Shown here in pieces: positions 1-7,654 of a stretch of DNA of 43,476 bases; the stretch's first letter is position 1; every line of letters begins with the position of its first letter. Made by a program: the position numbers and the translations under genes. The notes beneath the pieces are model-generated. The model was not told where the DNA came from, searched no databases, and saw nothing but the letters and a program-made list of their open reading frames with translations. Origin of the DNA: Reyranella sp. (GTDB lineage Bacteria; Pseudomonadota; Alphaproteobacteria; Reyranellales; Reyranellaceae); contig JAKFVH010000018.1 of NCBI GenBank assembly GCA_021732285.1, positions 1-43,476 on the forward strand, written 5' to 3'.

Positions 1-208
1 CGGCCGGCCGCACGTCGATGCCGACGACCTGGTCGGCGCCCGAGATCGCCATCGGCGCCGAGGCCGCCATGGTGGCGGTGTCGATCTTGACCAGCTTGTT
101 GTCGGCGGTGAGGCCGACCAGGGTCGCCGCCTTTGCCGTCGCCGCACCCGTGGCGAGCGCCAGCAGCGACACGCCGACGAGATATCCGAGCCTTTTCCGG
201 GAAGCCAT
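1..208 (-). CDS. DUF4394 domain protein, N-terminal part (runs off left edge)
   Basis: Only the first 69 codons are present. The ATG at 208 follows a strong GGAGAGGAGGAG ribosome-binding site. The protein opens with a positively charged then hydrophobic signal peptide ending near A-KAA (about residues 1-28), so it is probably exported. The mature start reads LVGLTADNKLVKIDTAT and then DQVVGIDVRPA, which matches the opening of the DUF4394 domain, a beta-propeller-like family of unknown function found in secreted bacterial proteins. The left edge of the window cuts the gene, so nothing can be said about its C-terminus. The family call rests on these two motifs recalled from memory. Confidence 0.7.
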   Translation of the reverse strand, partial: MASRKRLGYLVGVSLLALATGAATAKAATLVGLTADNKLVKIDTATMAASAPMAISGADQVVGIDVRPA

Positions 209-274
209 CGATCTCCTCCTCTCCTGAAGCGTCTTTTGTTAGACGCGGGGAGGTGGCGCTCCGGATGACTCGCT

Positions 275-1240
275 TCACGCGCTCGTGAAGCTTTCGATGG
301 TCGCTAGCGACAGGCGCAGCGCCTCGATGGCCCGATCGACGTCGAGCAAGGCCGGATCGGCGCGGCCGTGGATGCAGTCGACGAAACGCTGCAGCTCGAC
401 CTCGTAGGGGTTGCGCTCCGCCACCGGCACGGGACGGGCGGGCGTCGAGCCGGCGGCAACGGTGAAACTGGTCTTCGGCGGACCGCCGCTGAAGGTGGCG
501 AGATGCTCGAAGACCGCGTGCTCGAAGAGGGCGCGGAAGCCGACGGTGAAGGGCGAGCCGATTGGCATCAGGCCGCTCGCGATGACGGTTGCGTGACGGC
601 CTTGGCGATAGCTCAGCACGGCGGAGATCTCGCCCGGCCGGCCGTCGGGCAGGCGCGCCGCACTGGCCGACAGGGACTGCGGCTGACCCAACAGCCAGAG
701 GACGAAATCGAAGTCGAACGTCATCAGCTCGGTCGATGGATCGCCATAGTGCGCCTTGCGATCGGGCGCGTCGGCGTGCAGGTAGGAACCCAGCCGCCAG
801 GTCGTGACGCTGAGCAGCCGTCCATGTTCGCCCGACCGCGCCACCGCCTCGACATGGCTGTAGGCGCTGACCGAGCGCATGAGCAGGCCGACCTGCAGCA
901 GCCGGCCGGCCCGGCGAGCCGCGTCGCGCATCCGCTCTGCCTGGCCGAGGTCCAACGCCAGCGGGCTTTCGCAGAACACATGCTTGCCCGCCTCGAGCGC
1001 GGGAATCACCACGTCACAGTGATTCTCGCTCGGCAGGCAGACATCGATGGCGTCGACGTCGGCACGCCGGATTAACTGGGCGACGTCGGCAAAGGGCTCA
1101 GCCTTGCAGATGGCGGCGACGGCGGCGGCGCGCGCCGGGTCGCGCGAGAACACGCCGACCACGGACACGTCCGGCATGTTGGCGTAGGCGGCCGCATGCA
1201 CGGTCCCCATGCTGCCGGCGCCTAGAAGGGCGATGCGCAC
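275..1240 (-). CDS. Gfo/Idh/MocA-family NAD(P)-dependent oxidoreductase
   Basis: About 321 residues. The N-terminus RIALLGAGSMG is a Rossmann GxGxxG nucleotide-binding motif, and the order of a Rossmann half followed by an alpha/beta C-terminal half fits Gfo/Idh/MocA sugar or inositol dehydrogenases. I chose the GTG at 1240 because homology begins exactly there and it lies one base after the stop of the LytTR gene, so the two are probably co-transcribed and coupled. The usual E-K-P motif that supplies the catalytic lysine reads C-E-S-P (residues 90-93), so the lysine is replaced by serine. The substrate cannot be predicted. The replacement may mean altered or lost dehydrogenase chemistry. Confidence 0.85.
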   Translation of the reverse strand: MRIALLGAGSMGTVHAAAYANMPDVSVVGVFSRDPARAAAVAAICKAEPFADVAQLIRRADVDAIDVCLPSENHCDVVIPALEAGKHVFCESPLALDLGQAERMRDAARRAGRLLQVGLLMRSVSAYSHVEAVARSGEHGRLLSVTTWRLGSYLHADAPDRKAHYGDPSTELMTFDFDFVLWLLGQPQSLSASAARLPDGRPGEISAVLSYRQGRHATVIASGLMPIGSPFTVGFRALFEHAVFEHLATFSGGPPKTSFTVAAGSTPARPVPVAERNPYEVELQRFVDCIHGRADPALLDVDRAIEALRLSLATIESFTSA

Positions 1241-1241
1241 C

Positions 1242-2030
1242 TCAGCCAAGCCAACCTGCCTGCTTGACCTGGTCGCGGAAGGTCTTGCTGACCGGCACGC
1301 GCAGCCCATTGCGCAGCACCAGCATCGGCCGCCGCGCGTCGCGCTCGGCCGAGGCGACGGCGCCGTCGGCGACCCACCACGAGCGATGGACCTGCCGGCC
1401 GCGTGACGGTCCCAGCTCGGCCAGCGCATCGCGCAGGCGCAGCAGGATCAGGTCGCTGCCGAGCGCGGTGTGGATGCGCAGGTAATGGTCCTCCATCTCC
1501 AGGGCCAAAAGGTCGCGACCGAGTGCGGGCGGCACGCGGCGGAAGAAGTCGGGGGTGGCGTCCTTGGGCACGTCAGCCGCCGGCAGGGCGGCGACGCGCG
1601 CCCGCTCGTTGTCGGCAGTGCTGCGCAGGCGTTGCTCGATGAACAGGCCGATCATCACCGAGATGACGACGGTCAGGAAAGCCGTCTGCGGATAGATCTC
1701 CAGGGCAACGCGGAACGGCGTGGGCCGCACCAGCCAGTTGTTCAGAACGATAATTTCGATCGTGCCCGGGATGGCTGCCAGCACGCCGGCCAGCGCCATG
1801 CGCGCGGCGATCGACCAGCGCTGCAACGCTTCGACCTGCGACAGCAGCAGGGCGAAGCCCAGGGCCTGCAACCAGATCAGGATGGCGGTCGTCCCAAAGA
1901 AGATCAGCCGCACACCAAGGCTGACATAGCCGTAGAAGCCGAACGGCCCGGTCACCGCCATGACGATGGCGAAGCCCACGACCCAGGGAAACTGACGGGG
2001 GATCGAATGGAGATAGGGCGTTTCGCGCAT
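1242..2030 (-). CDS. Membrane-anchored LytTR-family transcriptional regulator
   Basis: About 262 residues from the ATG at 2030; an in-frame start farther upstream exists, but the extra residues are Arg/Pro-rich and look non-coding. Four hydrophobic segments fill roughly residues 10-150 (for example FPWVVGFAIVMAVTGPFGF and MALAGVLAAIPGTIEIIVL). The last ~100 residues form a LytTR DNA-binding domain: EMEDHYLRIHT, LRDALAEL, QVHRSWWV and a terminal LRNGLRVPVSKTFRDQV. There is no receiver domain, so this is a one-component, membrane-bound regulator. It is divergent from the membrane-protein gene at 2122 with 91 bases between, a typical arrangement for a regulator and its target. The oxidoreductase follows one base downstream. 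Confidence 0.85.
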   Translation of the reverse strand: MRETPYLHSIPRQFPWVVGFAIVMAVTGPFGFYGYVSLGVRLIFFGTTAILIWLQALGFALLLSQVEALQRWSIAARMALAGVLAAIPGTIEIIVLNNWLVRPTPFRVALEIYPQTAFLTVVISVMIGLFIEQRLRSTADNERARVAALPAADVPKDATPDFFRRVPPALGRDLLALEMEDHYLRIHTALGSDLILLRLRDALAELGPSRGRQVHRSWWVADGAVASAERDARRPMLVLRNGLRVPVSKTFRDQVKQAGWLG

Positions 2031-2121
2031 CGTGAACGATGATCCGGGCAGTTCGCGAAAAACGCCAGCCTTTCCGCGCAACTGCGATGGTTCCAGGCGA
2101 GGGCGCCGGCGATGGTGGGCC

Positions 2122-2631
2122 ATGCCCTCCGCCTACCAGATCGTCGTGAACACCCCATTGTGGGTCTGGCCGCTCATGCTGTTCGTGCTGTGGCTGGGCT
2201 GGCGCGGGTTACAACCGCGCGTCATCCCGCCGGCGCGGCTCGCTATCCTGCCCCTTGTCGGTGTTGCGACGTCGCTGGCCGGCATCGCACAGTCGCTGCA
2301 ACCGGGCCTCGCCCTTGCCGGCTGGGCCGCGGCGCTGCTCGCCGCGCTGCCGCTGGGCTGGGCCATCGGTTCGCGCCGAGCCGTCCGCCTGCGACCCGAA
2401 GACGGCCGGCTGGAAGTGGCTGGCGGCTGGTTCGTCCTGGGCTTCGCCGTGTCGATCTTCGTCGTGCGCTACACGCTCGGCGTCCTGTCCGGCGTCATGC
2501 CGCACCTGCGCGCCGAGCCGTTCTGGATCGTCCTGTCGGGCGGGGTCGGCGGGGCCGTCACCGGCATCGGGTTGGGCTGGCTCGCCAATCTGCTGCTGCG
2601 CGCCTGGCGCCCGGCCGTGCTGCGGAGCTAG
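2122..2631 (+). CDS. Small membrane protein, DUF6622-like
   Basis: About 169 residues with four or five hydrophobic segments: WVWPLMLFVLWLGW at the N-terminus, then helices around residues 38-58, 62-80, 103-125 and 133-155. The opening NTPLWVWPLMLFVLWLGWR resembles the DUF6622 family of integral membrane proteins of unknown function; I am only moderately sure of that label. The ATG at 2122 was chosen because upstream in-frame codons encode an Arg-rich stretch overlapping the divergent regulator promoter. It is transcribed away from the membrane LytTR gene, which may control it, and the next gene starts two bases after its stop. Confidence 0.65.
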   Translation: MPSAYQIVVNTPLWVWPLMLFVLWLGWRGLQPRVIPPARLAILPLVGVATSLAGIAQSLQPGLALAGWAAALLAALPLGWAIGSRRAVRLRPEDGRLEVAGGWFVLGFAVSIFVVRYTLGVLSGVMPHLRAEPFWIVLSGGVGGAVTGIGLGWLANLLLRAWRPAVLRS

Positions 2632-2633
2632 CC

Positions 2634-3302
2634 GTGCGCGCGATCATCCTCCTGCTGCTGGTCTTCACCATGAGTCTCGCCGCGCTCGCCCAGCAGCGCT
2701 TCGACTTCAAGGTGCGCGAGGACATGTTCGCCGGCATGGACGGCGATAGCGTGGCCTTCGACCGCGCCATGAAGCTGATCGCCGACACGCTGGCGCGCGA
2801 GCCCGACCATGCCGAGGCGCTGGTGTGGCGCGGCGATGGCCGGTTGTTCATGGCGGGCCAGGCGTTCCAGCGTGGCGACTTTGCCGGCGGCCAGAAGCTC
2901 TTCACCGAGGGCCTGGCCGACATGGAGCGCGCCGTGGCGCTGGCGCCCAACGACATCGCCGTGCGCGTGCCGCGCGCGGCGGGCCTGATGCCCGCGGCGC
3001 GCGCGCTGCGCCGCGTCGATCGCAGCGAGGCCGATCGCTTGACGCGCATCGCCGTCGGCGATTTCGAGTTCGTGCTGCAGGCGAGCCAGCCCCACTGGAG
3101 CAGCATGAGCGAGCATGGCCGTGGCGAGGTTTTGGGCGCGCTCGCCGACGGCTGGCTGATGCTGGGCGAGACCGCCAAGGCCGACGTCTTCCTCGAGCGC
3201 ATGACCAACGAGCTGCCGGGGACGCCGTACGCCAAGAACGCCACCCAGCGCCGCGCCGATCCGTCAGCGCGCGTGGCGCTTACTTGCCTCGGTTGTCACT
3301 GA
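2634..3302 (+). CDS. Exported helical-repeat protein ending in a CxxCH heme-binding motif
   Basis: About 222 residues. The GTG at 2634 lies two bases after the preceding stop, so the gene is probably coupled. A signal peptide (ILLLLVFTMSLAALAQQ) directs export. The body is helical and TPR-like: AFDRAMKLIADTLAREPDH, then a second unit ending in RAVALAPNDI, and a third around the LMLGETAKADVF stretch. The last five residues are C-L-G-C-H, the c-type cytochrome heme-attachment pattern, at the extreme C-terminus with no domain around it. Known families contain similar tail motifs, but function is not established here. Heme attachment is inference; the cysteines could instead bind metal or form a disulfide. 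The gene ends one base from the convergent lipoprotein gene. Confidence 0.75.
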   Translation: MRAIILLLLVFTMSLAALAQQRFDFKVREDMFAGMDGDSVAFDRAMKLIADTLAREPDHAEALVWRGDGRLFMAGQAFQRGDFAGGQKLFTEGLADMERAVALAPNDIAVRVPRAAGLMPAARALRRVDRSEADRLTRIAVGDFEFVLQASQPHWSSMSEHGRGEVLGALADGWLMLGETAKADVFLERMTNELPGTPYAKNATQRRADPSARVALTCLGCH

Positions 3303-3303
3303 G

Positions 3304-3693
3304 TCAGGCGATCCGCTTCTTCTGCGCCGCCACCGAGCCCGCGCACTGATCGACGGGCAGTGGCCGCAGATGCAGGTCGTAGGCGTCGGCGAACTCGGCC
3401 TGCCAGGCGGTGCCGCCCTTGCGATAGAGATAGACGAACAGCACGCAGGCGTCGGATTGATAGCGCAGCGCCCGCGCGGGATCGTCCTTGCGATCGAGCG
3501 CTCCCGTGCCCAGCAGCGCCACGAGCTGGTTCTCGTCGAGACCTTTTATGCGGTCGAGCGGGATCGGCGAGCCGGCATTGCGCGAGCTGAACACGCCTTT
3601 TTCGCCGCCGGCCAATGAGTATTGCGGCGGGCTGTCGCTATTGCAGCCCGTCACGAGCAGAAGCGCAGCGAAGCCCCCAATTCCCCATTTCAT
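3304..3693 (-). CDS. Small predicted lipoprotein of unknown function
   Basis: A 129-residue protein with a short lipoprotein signal and lipobox LVTG-C at residues 14-18, so it is predicted to be lipid-modified and held in the cell envelope. The mature part includes IPLDRIKGLDENQLVALLG, which resembles a short motif seen in other small alphaproteobacterial lipoproteins, two further cysteines and a QSDACVLFVYLY strand. No enzyme motif is visible. The gene starts nine bases downstream of the EI24-like membrane-protein stop, with no clear ribosome-binding site of its own, so translation may depend on the upstream gene. Confidence 0.75.
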   Translation of the reverse strand: MKWGIGGFAALLLVTGCNSDSPPQYSLAGGEKGVFSSRNAGSPIPLDRIKGLDENQLVALLGTGALDRKDDPARALRYQSDACVLFVYLYRKGGTAWQAEFADAYDLHLRPLPVDQCAGSVAAQKKRIA

Positions 3694-3702
3694 GGCGGCA
3701 GT

Positions 3703-4416
3703 TTAGCGCGGCGGCGCCGGTGGATTAAAGGGCCGGCCGGGCAAGCTGGGCGGCTTGAGCGTTTGTGCCACATGCACCATGGCCGCCACGCCCAGCACCG
3801 GCACGATCAGGTTCAGGATCGGAATGGTGCCGAGGAAGACGATGACGATGCCGGTCAGCCACAGCACGCCCGAGTTGGCGCGCCGCCAGGCTCTTACGTC
3901 GGCCGGGTCCAGCCGGCGCAGCGCCACCAGCTCGTAGTACATGCGTCCGGTCAGCCAGCCGTTGACGGCATAGAACAGCACCGCGCCCAGGCCGGCGATG
4001 AAGATCGCCGCGATGTAGAGCGGCAGCATCACGAGATTCAGCGCCACCACGGCCACCAGGAACACCACGCCCGTCCAGATGCCGGTCCAGACCGGGATGC
4101 CGCGCGCCTTGCCGAGCTGCGGGTAGTGGCGAGCTTCGACGACGTCGGCGATGTACTCCAGGAAGATCGAGATCACGATGCCGAAGCTCGCCGGGAACAG
4201 CATCAGCGCCAGCACGACAACACCTGCGCCGCTCGCCCAGATGATGACGTCGTTGACCCACTTCCACTCGAAGTTGGCGAAGGATTTCAGCCCCCACCAG
4301 GCCAGCACGCCGATGCCGACTTGCAGCACAAGGCTGAGCAGCAGCGACCACCAGATGAAGACGCGCAGCTTGGGATCGCCAAGCTGCTGCACCGCCAGCT
4401 CGAAGGCGCGGATCAT
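3703..4416 (-). CDS. CysZ/EI24-family integral membrane protein
   Basis: A 237-residue polytopic protein. Hydrophobic segments occur near residues 20-45, 60-85, 110-150 and 185-215. The N-terminal pattern (a short amphipathic start with QLGDPKLRVFIWWSLLLSL), the central PASFGIVISIFLEYIADVVE and the WLTGRMYYELVALRR region fit the EI24/CysZ family. E. coli CysZ is a sulfate permease, but nothing beside this gene is a sulfur-assimilation gene, so the substrate is left open. It is first in a two-gene unit with the lipoprotein gene. A palindromic repeat of the CCTCTCCCC family lies upstream between it and the CoA-transferase gene. Confidence 0.75.
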   Translation of the reverse strand: MIRAFELAVQQLGDPKLRVFIWWSLLLSLVLQVGIGVLAWWGLKSFANFEWKWVNDVIIWASGAGVVVLALMLFPASFGIVISIFLEYIADVVEARHYPQLGKARGIPVWTGIWTGVVFLVAVVALNLVMLPLYIAAIFIAGLGAVLFYAVNGWLTGRMYYELVALRRLDPADVRAWRRANSGVLWLTGIVIVFLGTIPILNLIVPVLGVAAMVHVAQTLKPPSLPGRPFNPPAPPR

Positions 4417-4453
4417 GGTGTCTCACCGGTCATGATCGTCAGTCCTTGGACAC

Positions 4454-4559
4454 TCATGTTCCTCTCCCCCGCAAGGGGGAGAGGCTAGGTGAGGGGGCTT
4501 CCAAAGCCCGTGCAACCCCCTCACCCAACCTCTCCCCCTAGCGGGGGAGAGGAGCATGA
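4454..4559. repeat. Solo palindromic element, CCTCTCCCC family (type B, empty form)
   Basis: Two 44-base arms in inverted orientation (4454-4497 and 4516-4559) flank an 18-base spacer. Each arm contains its own hairpin, CCTCTCCCCC facing GGGGGAGAGG, then a GGTGAGGGGG block, and ends outward in CATG. I count four mismatches between the arms. The same 44-base arms flank the DUF559 gene at 33165-33596, so this looks like the empty version of that element. No run of T follows either stem, so it is not a convincing terminator. Confidence 0.9.
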
Positions 4560-4585
4560 ACAAGGAGTCGCGTCTTTATTAAGGC

Positions 4586-5737
4586 CTACTGCGGCCCCAC
4601 GACCCCCGCCGCCTTCAGCTCGCCGATCTCCTTGGCCGAGAAGCCGCGCTGGCTCAGCACCTCGTCGGTGTGCTGGCCGCGCTTGGCGGCCGGGCCCTTG
4701 ATGCTCTCCTTGGTGCGCGAGAAGCGCGGCGCGGGGGCGGGCTGCGGGAAGCCGGAGACGTCGACATAAGCGTCGCGCGCCTTGGCGTGCGGATGTTGCG
4801 AGGCTTCCTTCATGGTGAGCACCGGCGCGAAGCAGATGTCGCTGCCTTCCATGATGGCGCACCACTCATCGCGCGTCTTGGTGCGGAAGATGCCGGCCAG
4901 CCGGCTCTTGAGCTGGGCCCACGCCTTGCGATCCATCTGCGCCGGCAGGTTCTCGCCTTCCAGGCCGGTCTTCTGCAGCAGCTCGGCATAGAACTGCGGC
5001 TCGATCGAGCCGATGCAGACGAACTTGCCGTCCTTGGTCTCGTAGGTGCCGTAGAAGTGCGCGCCGCCATCGAGCATGTTGGTCTCGCGGTCGCTGTCGT
5101 TCCACAGACCGGCGCCCGCCATGCCGTAGATGCCGCCCAGCAGCAGGGCCGCGCCATCGACCATGGCGGCGTCGATCACCTGGCCCTTGCCCGAGCGCTG
5201 TGCCTCGAGAAGGCCGCAGACCATGCCGAAGGCCAGAAGCATGCCGCCGCCGCCGAAATCGCCGACCAGGTTCAAGGGCGGCGTCGGCTTGTCCTTGCCG
5301 CCGATCGCATGCAGGGCGCCGGTCAGCGCAATGTAGTTGATGTCATGGCCGGCCGCCTTGGCGAGCGGGCCTTCCTGGCCCCAGCCGGTCATGCGGCCAT
5401 AGACCAGCCTGGGATTGCGCGCGAGGCAGACATCGGGCCCCAGGCCGAGCCGCTCGGCGACGCCGGGGCGGAACGGCTCGGTGATGCCGTCGGCCTTCTC
5501 GATCAGGCGCAGCACGACCTCGACGCCTTCCTTCTTCTGCAGGTCGACCGAGACCGAGCGGCGGCTCCGGTTGTGCACGGCGAATTTCGGATCGGCCAGG
5601 CGATCCATGACATGCGCCTTGGTGCGGTCGACGCGGATCACGTCGGCGCCCATGTCGCCCAGCATCATCGAGCACATCGGGCCGGGGCCGATGCCGGCCA
5701 GCTCGACGATCGTCAGCCCGGAAAGCGGACCTGCCAT
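4586..5737 (-). CDS. CaiB/BaiF CoA-transferase family protein, alpha-methylacyl-CoA racemase type
   Basis: A 383-residue protein starting at an ATG behind a perfect AGGAGG site. The family fingerprint is clear: GIGPGPMCSMMLGDMGADVIRVD (residues 15-37) for CoA binding. The residues used by AMACR-type racemases are visible: His131 in AGHDINYIALTGAL, Asp160 in LVGDFGGGG and a Glu in the YGTYETKDGKF stretch. This points to alpha-methylacyl-CoA racemase, which interconverts (R)- and (S)-2-methylacyl-CoA, rather than a formyl-CoA transferase. It acts in the cytoplasm in branched-chain or bile-acid-like side-chain degradation. It stands alone, bounded by palindromic elements on both sides. Confidence 0.9.
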   Translation of the reverse strand: MAGPLSGLTIVELAGIGPGPMCSMMLGDMGADVIRVDRTKAHVMDRLADPKFAVHNRSRRSVSVDLQKKEGVEVVLRLIEKADGITEPFRPGVAERLGLGPDVCLARNPRLVYGRMTGWGQEGPLAKAAGHDINYIALTGALHAIGGKDKPTPPLNLVGDFGGGGMLLAFGMVCGLLEAQRSGKGQVIDAAMVDGAALLLGGIYGMAGAGLWNDSDRETNMLDGGAHFYGTYETKDGKFVCIGSIEPQFYAELLQKTGLEGENLPAQMDRKAWAQLKSRLAGIFRTKTRDEWCAIMEGSDICFAPVLTMKEASQHPHAKARDAYVDVSGFPQPAPAPRFSRTKESIKGPAAKRGQHTDEVLSQRGFSAKEIGELKAAGVVGPQ

Positions 5738-5801
5738 GGTTTTCCTCCTGCGGAATGCGCATTTTCCTTCGATTGATCGATGTTAGCCGAAACAACGCCA
5801 C

Positions 5802-5895
5802 TGTCATCCAGCGCGGAGGGTACTCCGCGCGGACCGTAGCGAGGGACCTTTCCTGCGGCATTAAAGGTCCCTCGGCCTTCGGCCTCGGGATGACA
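5802..5895. repeat. Palindromic intergenic element, TGTCATCC family (type E)
   Basis: The outer ends TGTCATCC and GGATGACA are inverted repeats. Inside, GAGGGACCTTT faces AAAGGTCCCTC, and smaller hairpins (GCGCGGAGGGTACTCCGCGC, GGCCTTCGGCC) branch off. The shape is a cloverleaf-like intergenic repeat between the divergent CoA-transferase and propeller genes. Only one copy occurs here, so the repeat status rests on its structure and on general resemblance to TGTCATCC elements of other alphaproteobacterial genomes. Confidence 0.75.
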
Positions 5896-5949
5896 GTCTT
5901 GCGGCTCGCGGTCTAAAGTCCGCGCCGCAGAAGGCTTGGAGGAAACGAG

Positions 5950-7644
5950 ATGAAGTGCGGCCGGTTTATAACCTCGCTGGCGCTTGCGTCCGCCCTGATC
6001 GGCGGCGCCTTGGCCCAGCAGGCGCCGACACCGGTCGCTGCGCCGGTCGCCAAGGAATACGATCAGCAGTTCCTGGTGGCGGGCTCATGGTTCCACGGCA
6101 TCCACGGCCTTGCCTTCAACAAGGACGACCAGCTTTTCGCCGGTTCCGTGGTCGGCCAGACCATCTACCGCGTGCAGATCGATTCGGGCGAAGTCGACCG
6201 CTTCGTCGACCCGCCGATCGGCATGGCTGACGACATCGCCTTCGCCGAGGACGGCACGATGGCGTGGACCGCCTTCCTGCTGGGCAAGGTCTATATCCGC
6301 CGGCCCAACGGCAAGACCATCGAGGTCGCCAACGGCATGGGCGGGCCGAACTCGATCGCCTTCGGCAAGGACGGCCGCCTGTTCGTCTCCGAGGTCTTCA
6401 TCGGCGATGCGCTCTACGAGGTCGATCTCAAGAACGTCGACAAGCCCGACTTCAAGCCGTTCCCGCGCACCGAGTTGCGCCGCATCGCCGAGAAGATGGG
6501 CGGCCTGAACGGCTTCGAGATCCACAAGGACGACGGCTTCCTCTACGGCCCGCTCTGGTACAAGGGCCAAGTCGTCAAGATCAACCTCGAGACCGGCGGC
6601 ATCGAGGTGATCGCCGACGGCTTCAAGATCCCGGCGGCGGCCAACATCGATCCGCAGAACCGCGACAACGTCTATGTCGTCGACACCGGCACCGGAAATA
6701 TCTGGAGCGTGAGCCTCACCAGCAAGGCCAAGAAGCTGGTGGCCTCGATGAAGCCCGGCCTCGACAACCTCGCCTTCGATTCGCGTGGCCGGCTGTTCGT
6801 CACCTCGATGACCGACAACGGCATCTACCTGGTCGACAAGCAGACAGGCGGGCATCGCACCATCGTCGAAGGCAAGCTCGCCATTCCCGCTGATCTCGCC
6901 GTCGTCTCCGAAGGCGGCAAGGACACGATCCACGTCGCCGACGTCTTCAGCTATCGCACCGTAGATGGCCAGACCGGCGCGGTGCACGACGTTATCCGCG
7001 TGCACGGCGAGACGCACGCCTATCCGCTCGGCATCTCGGTCGGGCCCAGGCACGTGCTGCTGACCAGCTGGTTCTCCAACACCGTCGAGAAGGTCGACCG
7101 CAAGAGCGGCAAGCTGGTGGCGAGCTTCGGCGAGTTCGCAGCCCCCGTCGATGCGCTGGAGACGGCCGACGGCACGCTCTATGTCGCCGAGCTCGCGAGC
7201 TCCAACCTGGTCAAGGTCAGCGCCGACGGCAAGCAGCGCTCCACCGTCGCCAAGGACCTGCGCGGGCCGGTGGCGCTGGCGCGCGGCAAGGATGACCTGG
7301 TCTATGTCACCGAGATCGCCGCCGGCGCGGTGGCCGAGATCAATGTCGCAAGCGGCGCGCGCCGCGTCGTGGCCGACGGTCTCGCCGGTCCCGAAGGCAT
7401 CGCCGTCGGACCCGACGGACGGCTGTTCGTGGCCGAGGTCGGCCAGAAGCGCGTGGTCGCCATCGATCCCGCGACCGGCGCCAAGACCGTGATCGCCTCC
7501 AACCTCGATATCGGCTTGCCACCGTTCCCGGGCGGACCGCCGGGCCTGGTGCCGACGGGCGTCGCGGTCGGCGCCGGCGGGACGGTCTATGTCAGCTCCG
7601 ACATCCGCAACGCGCTCTACAAGCTCAGCCCGCCCGCGCCCTAA
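5950..7644 (+). CDS. Secreted NHL/SMP-30-like beta-propeller protein
   Basis: A 564-residue protein with a signal peptide cleaved near ALA-QQ (residue 24), so periplasmic or extracellular. The body is a long series of propeller blades; repeated cores read DGRLFVSEVFIGDALYEVD, RLFVTSMTDNGIYLVD, GTLYVAELASSNLVKV, LVYVTEIAAGAVAEI and GRLFVAEVGQKRVVAID. These resemble NHL and SMP-30/gluconolactonase-type repeats, with roughly ten to twelve blades, enough for two propellers. The ATG at 5950 follows TTGGAGGAAACG. Substrate and activity (lactonase, scaffold, ligand binding) cannot be read from the sequence. It is ten bases upstream of the MBL-fold hydrolase gene, so the two are probably an operon. 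Confidence 0.8.
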   Translation: MKCGRFITSLALASALIGGALAQQAPTPVAAPVAKEYDQQFLVAGSWFHGIHGLAFNKDDQLFAGSVVGQTIYRVQIDSGEVDRFVDPPIGMADDIAFAEDGTMAWTAFLLGKVYIRRPNGKTIEVANGMGGPNSIAFGKDGRLFVSEVFIGDALYEVDLKNVDKPDFKPFPRTELRRIAEKMGGLNGFEIHKDDGFLYGPLWYKGQVVKINLETGGIEVIADGFKIPAAANIDPQNRDNVYVVDTGTGNIWSVSLTSKAKKLVASMKPGLDNLAFDSRGRLFVTSMTDNGIYLVDKQTGGHRTIVEGKLAIPADLAVVSEGGKDTIHVADVFSYRTVDGQTGAVHDVIRVHGETHAYPLGISVGPRHVLLTSWFSNTVEKVDRKSGKLVASFGEFAAPVDALETADGTLYVAELASSNLVKVSADGKQRSTVAKDLRGPVALARGKDDLVYVTEIAAGAVAEINVASGARRVVADGLAGPEGIAVGPDGRLFVAEVGQKRVVAIDPATGAKTVIASNLDIGLPPFPGGPPGLVPTGVAVGAGGTVYVSSDIRNALYKLSPPAP

Positions 7645-7654
7645 AAGGATCCGC

